Shown here piece after piece: positions 46,801 to 55,508 of a stretch of DNA of 60,000 nucleotides. This DNA is from Owenia fusiformis (Eukaryota; Annelida; Polychaeta; Sabellida; Oweniidae). Position numbers and translations under genes: made by a program. The stretch's first letter is position 1. Each line of letters starts with the position of its first letter. The DNA lies in the NCBI GenBank assembly GCA_903813345.2, contig CAIIXF020000008.1:35490867-35550866 (forward strand), in the 5' to 3' direction. The notes below the pieces were generated by a model that saw nothing but the letters and a program-made list of their open reading frames with translations, was not told where the DNA came from and searched no databases.

Positions 46801-47420
46801 ATGGTAGTACAGTAAATTCCATCCTTCTTCAAAGGACTTCATTTATGCTTAAATTCAGATATAAAATGCTATTCATATCCTTGCTGCAAGAATGAGTAAA
46901 ACCTATCTACAGTACATATTATGTAACGCCTTTGGTATGTCAAAATAGTGTTCAAGTTAGGAGGTATTCCACCTGCAGAGGTTCATGAAGAATGGGTCTC
47001 TTAATAGTCAGGGATTTCAATTAACAGAAGGCGCTGTTGTTTTTAGAGACTTTTCCACATTAAATTTATGACTTCCTTTGATTGTACCTGTTATTTTCAA
47101 TTATTTAGCCTGTTGTGAGAAATTCTAGTGAAACCCCTGATAGTGTTCCATCATGGGCTTTCAACTCTAGTTGAAAGCCCATGGTTCCATTAATGGAGAT
47201 TTTCAAATTACAGGGGTGTTATTATCATACACAGGTTTTACCGCTCTTTACTTTTATAAATACAAATTACCAGGTAAGAAAACTGACCATTATAATAGAA
47301 ACCATGTAAAGGAACTTCTGTGTCATCTAAGCCATATACATTTAGCTTATTCTGGGAGAGTGTGTGCCAAAAGCCTGCATCTAATGCACTGCTGAATGGG
47401 GCATACTGCAGCAGCGCCAT
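28883..47420 (-). CDS. ATG7: ATG7, E1-like ubiquitin-like-modifier activating enzyme, 18 coding exons, 681 aa
   Basis: Exons in transcription order: 47420-47288, 46641-46587, 46301-46184, 45734-45657, 45445-45335, 41035-40901, 39593-39505, 39192-39071, 38495-38405, 37956-37812, 36810-36652, 36400-36349, 36033-35897, 35305-35129, 34901-34786, 34500-34335, 30561-30442, 28924-28883. Phases agree at every junction and the sum is 2046 nt. ATG7 activates ATG12 and ATG8-family proteins for transfer to ATG10 and ATG3 in autophagosome formation. Landmarks: N-terminal [27 protein letters not shown] in exon 7; ATP-binding [14 protein letters not shown] (346-359) continuing into [40 protein letters not shown]; the catalytic cysteine, about residue 545, in [20 protein letters not shown] and QCTACS; and the acidic tail [13 protein letters not shown], equivalent to the ATG3-binding end. 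Human ATG7 is 703 aa. The start ATG follows a TTATTTATTACAG acceptor directly, so a 5' UTR exon probably exists upstream. The exon 14 donor is GTAAGT at 35128, not the nearer GTAATG. Confidence 0.95.
29162..29763. mobile_element. piggyBac-like foldback MITE in ATG7 intron 17
   Basis: Flanked by TTAA on both sides (29158-29161, 29764-29767). Termini are AGGAATATTCCTTGCCA and its mirror. The arms are about 210 bp and carry matching blocks (ATATGGTAGCTATAA, TTTAGCAAAACA, AGCTGCCATCTTTTAA, GGAAGTGATGTCATC). About 180 bp of unpaired centre and no ORF. TTAA duplication is the piggyBac signature. Confidence 0.8.
30331..30433. repeat. Inverted repeat next to the exon 17 splice donor
   Basis: GGAATGTACTAAAAACC on the left pairs with GGTTTTTAGTACATTCC on the right, with GGTCGAAGGG-type words inside. 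It ends about 8 bp from the ATG7 exon 17 donor (GT at 30441-30440). Small foldback. Confidence 0.6.
30642..34392 (-). repeat. 58-bp minisatellite derived from the ATG7 exon 16 end
   Basis: About 64 units by length, mostly 58 bp with some 56-bp units lacking one CT. On the minus strand each unit reads GGCAGCGTGTAGAGC, then CTCAGTGTACTGCATGTTCA, then CCTAAGGTATGTTATATT. The first unit in transcription order is the last 50 bp of coding exon 16 (encoding [16 protein letters not shown]) plus its GTATGT donor; later units repeat both coding part and donor through most of intron 16. Homogeneity is high, with scattered single-base variants (TGAGAGAA/TGAGGGAA, CCAATATA/CTAATATA). Open frames across it arise because 58 is not a multiple of three and the frame rotates. 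Confidence 0.93.
34912..34999 (-). repeat. 30-bp triplicate beside the exon 15 acceptor
   Basis: Three tandem copies of AGCTCATGAACAGTGATTTA plus TAAGTTGAGACA lie in intron 14 within about 100 bp of the ATG7 exon 15 acceptor (exon starts at 34901). On the transcribed strand each copy has CTTAAAT, a possible branch-point-like word. Only the last copy differs slightly. Confidence 0.75.
36090..36183. repeat. Inverted copy of the GTGACATATTGTTAT family
   Basis: Reverse orientation: TGTCACTACCTGCCATTTGT, AAAAAAGTTGGAGACTATAA and TATGTGGTGAC mirror the copies at 6772-7046 and 52783-52885. Located in ATG7 intron 12. Confidence 0.55.
36521..36678 (-). repeat. Tandem duplication of the ATG7 exon 11 end with its donor
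   Basis: 36597-36678 contains the true end of exon 11 and its GTGAGT donor. 36521-36592 is a second copy in the intron containing ATGAAGAGAATATTCC, a decoy donor TTTTGTGAGTAGG, and the following intron words. The copies differ by a few substitutions and a short insertion. Confidence 0.8.
36930..37130 (-). mobile_element. tRNA-derived SINE
   Basis: On the minus strand the order is CTGGATAGCAATAGTATTTG, GCCCTTTGGCTCAGTGATAG (A-box), a CTTTGAA anticodon-loop-like word as in tRNA-Gln, GGTTTGATTCCCGCATGGGG (B-box), then TTTAGCACACTCTCTTTC. The anticodon and acceptor stems do not pair properly, so it is a SINE, not a tRNA gene. In ATG7 intron 10. Confidence 0.7.
37175..37412. mobile_element. pogo/Tigger-like MITE with internal 17-bp repeats
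   Basis: Termini CAGTAAAACCTGTAAAGTGG and its mirror, ending CAGGTTTTACTG, flanked by TA on both sides. The interior is about seven copies of a 17-bp CACCTCTACAAGTGGAA word. Such termini with TA duplication are known for pogo/Tigger-type elements. In ATG7 intron 10. A further copy of one end is at about 37700-37765. Confidence 0.7.
39614..40531. mobile_element. 0.9-kb non-autonomous repeat, copy A
   Basis: Runs from GGACCCACGGTCCTGTG to GGCTCACTGTGTGAGCC, with a GACGGATGGACGGACC stretch near the latter end. An inverted copy of nearly the same length is at 57127-58020 and a solo end at 20920-20986. No protein is encoded. It fills most of ATG7 intron 6, and its end lies only 20 bp from the first base of exon 7. 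Confidence 0.75.
41229..41900. other. ATG7 intron 5, part: repeat fragment and unassigned sequence
   Basis: 41229-41350 is an inverted copy of the GTGAACCCCC family (CAGGCCCGTAGCCAGGA ... GGGGGGTTCACTT). Beyond it nothing recognisable is seen. Two loosely similar AT-rich segments with TCAAGTTTGCATTACAATG-like words follow at about 41890-42060 and 42140-42290. Confidence 0.45.
42726..43010 (+). mobile_element. tRNA-derived SINE, full-length-looking copy
   Basis: Starts with GTGTAGCTCAGCGGTAGAAC (A-box) and GGATTCGATCCCCGG (B-box) about 40 bp later, followed by a 200-bp body including GAACACAGGGCTCCTTCAAG and TTACGTAAATTACGACCG. The cloverleaf is incomplete (no acceptor stem), so it is a SINE head. 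In ATG7 intron 5. Confidence 0.7.
43012..45122. repeat. Tandem array of about 300-bp C-rich units with transposon-like ends
   Basis: About seven diverged units repeat the order TGACTCATACACTTTGAAA, AGTGCCCAGAAAGCACCAAA, TGTAAAATTTTCT, ACAAAACAATTGAAAA, GTCTCAGACACTTTTAAAGT, CACCTTGATATAGTCAATG and a CCCCCTCTGGCACCCC tract. The array opens with GGGCCGTCAGATGGGGGGTG and closes with CGCACCCCCCTTGG and CTTACGGGCCTGA, which are roughly inverted. It occupies most of the rest of ATG7 intron 5. Confidence 0.75.
45944..46027. mobile_element. 84-bp miniature pogo-like element
   Basis: CAGTAAAACCTGTCTTAGTG at the left and CAGGTTTTACTG at the right, flanked by TA on both sides (45942-45943, 46028-46029). 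Almost only termini remain. In ATG7 intron 3. Confidence 0.65.
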
Positions 47421-48187
47421 CTGTAATAAATAAATAGGTCGGGTGATCATTTACAGAAATTACATGAATTGAAGAATCCCTAAATCAACTGTTGTAATCA
47501 TGGATAAAATGAACTGAGGAATGTACCATTCTAAATATGCATGTTTTCGTCATTGCAAATTGTTTTACTTTACCTACTCTTAAAAATAGGTTATGTGAAT
47601 AATGGATTCTATTTTTCTTAAAGTTCAAAAAGTTTCACAATGTAACCAAGGCCGTCAAAGGACCTGAAGCATACTGATAAGTACAGTGGTGTAGTGTGGG
47701 AATTTTGTGAGCGTACGCCACGAGTGAGCGAAGTGAGGGGGTGGGTTCTCCCCCAAGAAAATTTGAAAATGAGATTGCATTTGAAGCATTGTAGGGCATT
47801 TAAAATAAGAAATTCCAACTTATATGCACTAATACATGTAGAATGTAAATTATTGGTCGTTTTTATCATTTTTCTTAAAATGTGGGGCAATTCCACAGTC
47901 AGAGAGAATGTTCTGACAAAGGAGATTCTGGGATTTCAAATTTGGGAAGTTGGGAATCCAGAATGTGTTACCTTTTTTAAATCCCGAATCTCTCCGAAAT
48001 TAGCTCATCTTGGTGACTGTAAATTGCACAACTGTATTCAATGGAGTCTTGTCATATTCAATCAGCCTCAATTTTAAAGTGCATATTTTATTTTTAACGT
48101 GATTTCATCGTTTTTTGTCGACTGGTAACAATCCGCGGGGCAAATGGCAAGATGGATGACTTTTGACCTGACCTTGACCGATGGCGG

Positions 48188-48295
48188 TGACGTCATCAAT
48201 TTTATCTAGACGTTGATTGGTTAAATGATGATTGTTTGGGAAATTTGAATTTAGTTCTCGTAACCTCCTGTGACCGCCCGAATAGGTCACGTGAC
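48188..48295 (-). promoter_or_regulatory. Putative ATG7 promoter with CLEAR palindrome, CRE and CCAAT
   Basis: GTCACGTGAC at 48286-48295 is a perfect match to the CLEAR consensus bound by TFEB/MITF-type factors. TGACGTCA is at 48188-48195 and a CCAAT box (minus-strand orientation) at 48215-48220. The cluster lies 0.8-0.9 kb upstream of the ATG7 start codon and about 0.95 kb upstream of the Brambleberry-like start. Because the ATG7 start sits right behind a splice acceptor, the true first exon and promoter should lie further upstream, in this area. The first exon itself could not be defined. Confidence 0.5.
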
Positions 48296-48589
48296 CTTGT
48301 GCCAGAAGTCCGACTTTTTTGTCAGTCGACCTGTTCAAAGTACATTTAGTAATAATTATCGCTTTTCAGAACAATTTAGGAAACAATATTTTCTATCTAC
48401 GTCGATTACAAAGCATCTAAGCATGGGCTTTCATAGGGATAAATAGCCCAACGAGAGTCGGCGGTCTTGAAAAATACTTGGATCTGGATGCCAGTCCTGT
48501 AAGTGATATCATTCCCGTTCGAAGAACGTATTAGATGTCCGTGGGCAATTCAATATAAAAAATCAACTTTTCTCTAAATTTTAAGAGTA

Positions 48590-48790
48590 CAACATGGCAT
48601 TATATGCGTATACGAGGCTACGCCATTGAAGTAGGGACATGGTGAATATCATATTGAATTTCTTATTTTCAGGGCCAAAGTTGTCAAGGAAAATATTGTA
48701 AGGATGATTCATTGATTCTAAATTATCCATTATCTCGTACACCTGATTCTCAACTTCTTCCAATGCCTCATTTGGCTAAGGCTCCCAACT
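48590..48790 (-). pseudogene. Possible piggyBac transposase fragment
   Basis: The minus strand encodes NEALEEVENQVYEIMDNLES followed by MNHPYNIFLDNF. The spacing of a helix with VYEIMD and a FLDNF ending resembles the segment around a catalytic Asp in piggyBac (DDE_Tnp_1_7) transposases. A stop lies just upstream and the frame then loses similarity. The match is short, so the call is tentative. It could also be unrelated spurious coding. Confidence 0.3.
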
Positions 48791-49241
48791 GAGTTGTCCA
48801 CTATAAGCAAAGAAAAATGCAAAGGAATCGTGTATACTCACCACACAATGTTCTTTACTGAAAAACAAACTTTGTCAAATTTTTTCTTCTACCGGAAGTA
48901 AGTTCTGCTCAATGACACACCACCTATTTGTTTCAAACCTAAATTTGACATCTAAAATACATTACAATTGACACATTAATCACACGTTAATCAACTTATA
49001 TATATAATTCGATTCAAATTCAAATGTTCTGATAAGTTGTATTGTTATTTAAGACAATCAACATGAATGATTCATGAGCCCCAAAATCAATTTGTGGCGT
49101 TTTCCAGCGGTGAATTTAAAAAAAATTGTGAAATCGATTCCAGATCGAAAAACTATTAAAACGCTTAAAATATAGCATATATCTCTATCATATCAATTAG
49201 ATAACATTACATGCTGGTGTAGTAGCTTCTGCTGACACAAG

Positions 49242-52200
49242 ATGATATTCTGCAAATTTTACAACAGGCGCAATCTGTTGAATGGACTTCTCTTTATTGT
49301 GTTTCTTGATTTTTTCACATTTTCAACACAAACTGGTCAAAATAAATTATATGAAACCACTGAAAATGACATTGAAAATTCAGAGCAGTATAAAGAAGGT
49401 GAAGCCCAATACAGTGATTTAATTCGCAATTCTAAAGATCGTCGATATGGCTCCTGCTGGCAGGAAGCTTTGACGTCGCTACAGTCTGGCTGTAAAAACT
49501 TGAATGAAGATGTGCAACATAGACTTGCTTTATCATTCACAAACTGCTTTCTTCAGAAAACAGGCCAGAACACATACCCTTGCGATGTTGAACAATCCAT
49601 AGAGGATTGTGTCGCAGAGATGAAGGGGCATCATTATACAACTTTTAATAACTTTTTTACTCATACGCAAAGTATATGTTTTTATCTACAGTCGCAGCAA
49701 TGGCAGCAACAGACAGAAAACACAATCAACCGACTGACAGTAAGCTCGGAACATGTGGCCAATCAAATAGAAGATTCATCTCATTTGCAGTCGCAACTTT
49801 TAGATGCCCAAAACGCAAGCTTAGAAAATCAAGAACGACTGCTTTCCAGTGGTCAATCTCTAAGCGCTGCTTTAGAACAATCTCAAGGAAATGTTGCGAA
49901 AATGGTTGAGAACTTCAAGCATCAATCCACAGAGCAAAGAGCATTGATGGGAGAAGTGTTTGAGCGAATCCAGATGCTACAATCCATTGTGATGGGAGAA
50001 TTCACAGGGTTCTATAGTTGGATATTCTACACATTCGCGATTATTGTGTCCTACCTCATCACGTCCACCCCAAGGACAAGTGGAGCAAGAATTTGGCTAT
50101 TTGCTATTATGACATTGAATATCATGACAGAGCGCATGGTTGTCAGCTGGTATGTCAACGAAGATGCAAAACATATCTACCCCGATGCAAATGTAAGATA
50201 TTTTCTGTACTCTAAAATGTTTTAATGTACATATTGATAGATTAGTTCTTACGAACTAAATTATTTTAAGTCTACAATCTGACAATCATTTAGTTTGTTT
50301 CCCAGACCTGCTCATTTTATGCTTACTTCATTCGTCATGGGCTTTCAATTAGAAAGTTGAAAGCCCATGCTTCATTGAAAGATTCAGTTGAAACTTAAAT
50401 TACAAACAATTGTTCGGTATGTTCTGTATTTGTATCATATTTAATGTGTACCAGATTATTGCTTTAAGTAAAATCTGTCTAATCTGCATGCCAATGGGAC
50501 CAGCCAAGTGTTGGGATAAGCAGATGCTCAAATTTTAAGTTTTTCTAACATTGAAGTCTATGACCGAAAAATGGGACAGAAAGAAGCATTCACATTGAGA
50601 GGTGTTCAGATTGAAAAGATGTTCAGATTGGAAAGGTGTTCAGATTGGAAAGGTGTTCAGATTGGAAAGGTGTTCAGGTACACATGTTTGACTGCACTTA
50701 GATTGATATTGACTAACATTATATTCCAGGTTCTAGCCTTCAATAGGTTATGGTGGTGCAGGACGTTCTATGGCACTTTAGCAGTGGTCATTCTTGGAAT
50801 GTGCACCTATCGTTACAGAGACCTCGTGAAAGAAACACATGACAAGATAGCACAGATATTCGATCAAAATAAAATGATTATGGAGAACCTTAAAGCACAG
50901 CCTAGTAAGTTTAAAAATATATTTTCCCATGACCCATAATATAGATGATTCATATTAACATTGCATATACTGTATTTACAAGTCTCTGGATAACATTAGA
51001 ACATGCTATAGCAAGGGGGATATTTTATCGCTTACATGCTGTTTTTGTGTATTCAGTCAAGTTTAGACAATCATGATTTGCTAATAGGTTGTAGTAGGAG
51101 CTAAATAGACTCATTTGACTGTGGTGGTGCTCCACAGTCTAAAAGCTTAATGAGACTATGAGAGCCCTAGATGCTTTTCATATGATTTTTAAGGTCTTGA
51201 TCATCAATATCAATTATTCCGGTATGGTATAAAAATTCTGGATCGGAAGTTTTACTCGAAGTTATATACTCGAAAAATGCTATATATGGATGTTAATTAA
51301 TTTGTTTTTCAAATGGAATGAAGTAGTTAGATACATGATTGGGTTAAAATTGGATTGTGTCCTTTGTATTGCAGAAACTCCAAATGCCAGTTTACCTTTG
51401 GAAGTAGGCAATGGATATAACAGGTACATAGAGGGACAAGGTCCTGCCATGATCACACATGGAGGACATGGAGTATCCAACACAAGCAGTAGCAGTGGAA
51501 TTAGCGCTGATATGGTCGACAGTCAAAAAAATCTCAGTAAGTTGTGGATCCAAATATAAAGTTTAAAAAGTGCTTTTAGATTGGCATGTGTTCACATTTG
51601 AAGGGTTTTTAACATGGAAGTCTATGGCAGATTTAGAAACTTGGACTGAAAAATCTGTTCACATGAGAGGTTTTCTGTTATACATGTTTTACTGTGCTGC
51701 ACTTTGGAGATTTCAATGTGTGGAGAGCACAAGATTTATGTTAAGTTACGCGTACATGTACTTTTTGAGTTATTATCACCGTTTATGTGGTAGGGAATTT
51801 CCTAAAATTCTTTTAATCTTCAATACAATTTTAATGCCACCACAAGAAGTAGTGACTTTTTTCTGGACAGTGTTCAGCCGTTAGCATGTGTAACAAATGG
51901 CAATTGGTGACATTTGCATGTTAATGCCTTGTTTGTTTCTCAATGGAGAATAGATTGACCCCCTTTGTGTATCCTTCAGATTGTCGTTTTAAAAACTGAA
52001 CCAGTCTTATGTCTTCTCTATACTCTTTTTAAGGTATTCAATACAAGCGAAAGCCAAGCTATTCTCCAAAAATACTCGATGAGACACAGTCAGGCTACAA
52101 CTCTGATGATTCGAACTCTAATTCTGATGATTCTTTTGCGGAGAGTGATCACACATATATTCCCAGAGGGAAGGAGAGCGATTCTGATACCAGCATTGCG

Positions 52201-54663
52201 AGTTTTGCGACAGGACTTTCCCGTCAGTCTAGTCGTTGTAGCACCCCTAGCCTTTATGATGAGTTGAGGTAAAAAGTGTTAACTTCACTTATAAATCACA
52301 CTATGTACTAGTCACATTATATAAGTTTACAACTTGAAAATATGGTTTAACATTTACCTCATGATCACAAACTTTCATGGCCTTATATGGATGTCTTATA
52401 TGAAAGTAATTGACAAATTATGGTGAATCATTATGTACATGTACAATTTTCCAGAGACCTGAGGAAGGACATGGGATTAGTGACACCAGCAAAAGATGGC
52501 AGCACTAGTATTGGTGAGACTCTTCATTCAAGCTATGTTACATTATTTTGAGGCGGGGATTGATTTGCAAAAGATAATATAGAAAAGTTAGGAATTCCTG
52601 TTGTAACCATGGACACAATGATGTCATAGTAAGAGAACAATGGACTTAGGAATTCTCAACCTTTCAAAGTTTCTGTTTCTAACCTATAATATTTGTTTTC
52701 TAAAGTTTATGTCTGATATTAATTTACTATTTGAATGTGTAGTTACAAATATTATTTTTTACATTATTTTAGTGTATTATGTCACCCCCACAAGTGGTGA
52801 CATATTGTTATCATCTCCAACTTTTTTTGGATGATGGTGTTCGGCAGTTGGCGTGTGTGTAACAAATGACAGGTGGTGACATTTTGCATGCTAATGCCTT
52901 ATCTATTGTTTTTTGTACACATGGTTGCATCATTTATTATGACACCACAAATAAGAGGTGACATATTGTTATAGTCACATTTTTGTGGCCTTCATTCGGC
53001 TTTGGTACTCTTCATCAGTAACAGCATCTGTAACATACTGTTACACTTTTGTAACCATTTGCAATAACTTAATAGAGGGTGAAATTTGTCAGGTGTTAAT
53101 GCCATGTTACAAAAAATTTATATAATTATGGTCTCCAGTGAAGGCATTCAGTGATTGGTGGTTAGCATTCAGGGTCTATATCAAATTGCAATAACCCACA
53201 AGTTTCTTTTATTGTAGGTTCAGCTGGTAAACGGGGCCCAGGCAGACCCAAGGGGAGTCGAAATAATACACCCGTCCATTCACCCATGTCTGTAAGTAAA
53301 AGTTCAAGATTCCCATGTGACTTGCTCCTTTGATAAACAACGATTTGCATACAGGGACCTTTAAGGCTTATAGTAGAAGATGCATTGAAAAGGGTGTTCT
53401 TCTTGGGACATGTGTATGTTTATACACATCAAGAGAAAATATATTTATATATGTGCCACAAACTTCTTACGATCAATAAGCCTTTAAATCAACCCTAAAA
53501 CACCCCAAATTAAACATCTTCAATGACATGGCAATGCGTCTAGAAGAGGACAAAGTAAACATGCACCTTTAATAACTGTAAGAATGAAGCCCCATTATTA
53601 GGCTTTGATGCAAAGCTTCCTTTTGTGTATTAAAGTCTATCAATGGTGAAAATTGAATGAAATAAAAGGAAATCAATTTATACATCCTGAACTATTTTTA
53701 TAGTGAACTGAAGAGTTATTTGTTTATTTGCAGTAAAAAAGTGAAATTTTTAGTCATTAGATGTCACCAGTACGCCATTATTTTTAAGAAATGGTAACAT
53801 GTTTTCACCAAATTTTTTATGTTAATCAGTATCACCATTTTCATGTGTAACAATTGTTATCCCATCGAACGAAGTTCGGAGGGATATAGGGAACCCCTCC
53901 GTCTGTCCGTCCGTCCGAAAAACGGACTCGAAAGCCGATTTTTAAAATGGCCGCTCATTTCAAAATGGCGGCCATTTTAGTGCCGATTTTACAGTAATTT
54001 AGGTGCAATATGTAAAACTGTTATATCAATATGTTTTAAATGTAACAAAATTATAAAGGACATTAATAATGCTACAAATGTAGATATTAAAGAAGCACAT
54101 GGCAGCCATCTTGAAAAATGGCGGCCTTTACTCGTCATTTTACGATTTTTGCTATAACTCAAAAAATAGTAAAGCGATTTTGTTCATATTTGGTATGTGA
54201 ATACTATAAGCATTGTACACTGTCTAAAGACACTTTTGGTAGAAGGCGGCCATTTTGAAAAATTTTTTGAAAAATGCCAGCCATTTCTGTTCGCAACGCT
54301 TTGGCGTTGCCCTTGTTCTGGTTACACTTTTGTAACCATTTGTATGTGGTGGTATTTTGTTATGTTAATACATTTGTCCTATTATTTTAGGATGAACTTA
54401 TATGGATATTGCAACCACGATTTTCTGGTATACATTGCTGTCCTTTGTTTTTATTCCAGGGTGAACGTTTTGGATTACAGCGCTATAATCTTCGAAATCG
54501 CAATGTGACATCACCAAATGTTAATCCAATTGTAAACCAGGAAACCGAAGGACAATTTGGGCAACTTGTTAAAAGACTACAAAAGATTTCCCATCGAAAT
54601 AGCATGTTGGCGAGATTCACGATTGAACGTAAAGAAATTCTACCATCAGATGATGATATGTAA
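49242..54663 (+). CDS. Brambleberry-like (KAR5-type) nuclear fusion membrane protein, 7 exons, 619 aa
   Basis: Exons 49242-50192, 50730-50904, 51375-51536, 52034-52268, 52455-52513, 53218-53291, 54460-54663; phases match throughout and TAA is at 54661-54663. Zebrafish Brambleberry mediates pronuclear and karyomere envelope fusion, and fungal Kar5 mediates nuclear membrane fusion. An N-terminal hydrophobic segment (about 11-29) acts as a signal sequence. The conserved luminal domain has SCWQEALTSLQSGCKNL, FTNCFLQKTG and YPCD, with cysteines at 72, 84, 102, 114, 123 and 146. Residues about 150-250 are Gln/Glu-rich coiled coil. Hydrophobic segments follow at about 256-274, 283-302 and 331-345. 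The tail is hydrophilic, rich in Ser/Asp (NSDDSNSNSDDSFAES), and carries an AT-hook-like KRGPGRPKGSR at about 532-542. The first ATG in frame ahead of the signal segment was taken as the start. Product name is by domain pattern; orthology is probable. Confidence 0.88.
52783..53110. repeat. Two adjacent copies of the GTGACATATTGTTAT family
   Basis: CAAGTGGTGACATATTGTTA and ATAAGAGGTGACATATTGTT begin two consecutive copies in intron 5 of the Brambleberry-like gene. A further copy is at 51840-51930 in intron 3. Confidence 0.6.
53868..54370. mobile_element. Repeat with ATCCCATCGAACGAAGTTCG end
   Basis: A terminus related to 27839-27850 is followed by CCGTCTGTCCGTCCGTCCG and AAAATGGCGGCCATTTTAG blocks. 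The other end, at about 54310, is not clear, and sequence of the GTGACATATTG family follows. In intron 6 of the Brambleberry-like gene, running to within 100 bp of its last exon. Confidence 0.5.
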
Positions 54664-55199
54664 TACATTTATGATGATCTCTTGAAAATTGAAGATGTGA
54701 ACACTGAAGAATATGTTGAATTGTCTGATAGTGATATGTATTTGATACTGTGTTCCTTGGGATAAACTTATCTCTCCAGCATTGGATACATATACAGCAC
54801 CTAGTAAAGAATTAGAAAAAATGGTTGGATGTATTGCTAGATTTCATTGCAGAATTATTTCCCTCATATTTCATTTATTTCCGCCATTTAAAAGGGGTTT
54901 CTCATTCTAAATGAAGGACCAGTTTTAATACACTACTAATAGACCATTCCAGAAAAATTGAAATAGAAAAAACGGTTGAATATTGATTTGCTACAAGTTG
55001 AACATTAGTTTGTATTTCATTGACAATTTGAAATTCATTTGAAAGTTCCAGGTTCTAGGAGACACATGTTTGTATTTCCTAGATGTATCATTTATTTGCT
55101 AATGAGTAACAATAGACAGATTATGTTTTAATTTCATTAAAATTTCTTTGAGAGAACTGATACTCTGCTGTTCTGATAATTAATCTGCAGTGAACATTT

Positions 55200-55398
55200 C
55201 AAGGAGGATTGACTCCCAGCATTCTTTCACCATCATCTTTTGACTGGCATGAACCAATTTGGTAATTACTACAATAACATTCATCTCCAGAATAAGCTTT
55301 TAGTTAGCAGACAGACATTACAGTAATATGATTACCAAATTGGTTCATGCCAGTCAAAAGAATATTGAGAAAGAATGCTGGGAGCCAATCCTCCTTGC
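55200..55398. repeat. Foldback in the 3' UTR/flank of the Brambleberry-like gene
   Basis: CAAGGAGGATTGACTCCCAG and CTTTTGACTGGCATGAACCA on the left are mirrored by TGGTTCATGCCAGTCAAAAG and CTGGGAGCCAATCCTCCTTG on the right, with arms of about 70 bp and a 55-bp loop. It lies before the likely polyadenylation signal, so it may be transcribed. Confidence 0.75.
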
Positions 55399-55502
55399 GT
55401 ACATGTAAAAGTTTGTGATAATTTTTTTCAATGCTTAAGTAATTGTGTTTTTATTTTGATATTATCAGAAATTGTATGTCAAAATGGACAATATAATGAG
55501 AT

Positions 55503-55508
55503 AATAAA
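55503..55508 (+). terminator. Candidate polyadenylation signal, Brambleberry-like gene
   Basis: AATAAA 840 bp after the stop codon, in an AT-rich context. Earlier canonical hexamers were not noted, so the 3' UTR may be long. Confidence 0.35.

Noticed and set aside
47230-47282. Extension of ATG7 exon 1 to the GTAATT donor
   Set aside because: It leaves phase 0 and does not join exon 2. The earlier GTCAGT donor gives YYNGNADGIP, consistent with the family.
47694-48077. 127-aa plus-strand frame
   Set aside because: Overlaps a repeat with GAGTGAGCGAAGTGAG and C-rich words. No similarity, and it lies just upstream of ATG7 exon 1 on the opposite strand.
51965-52267. 100-aa frame with hydrophobic end
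   Set aside because: Wrong frame of Brambleberry exon 4. The spliced phase gives the Ser/Asp-rich tail ending SLYDELR and joins the next exon.
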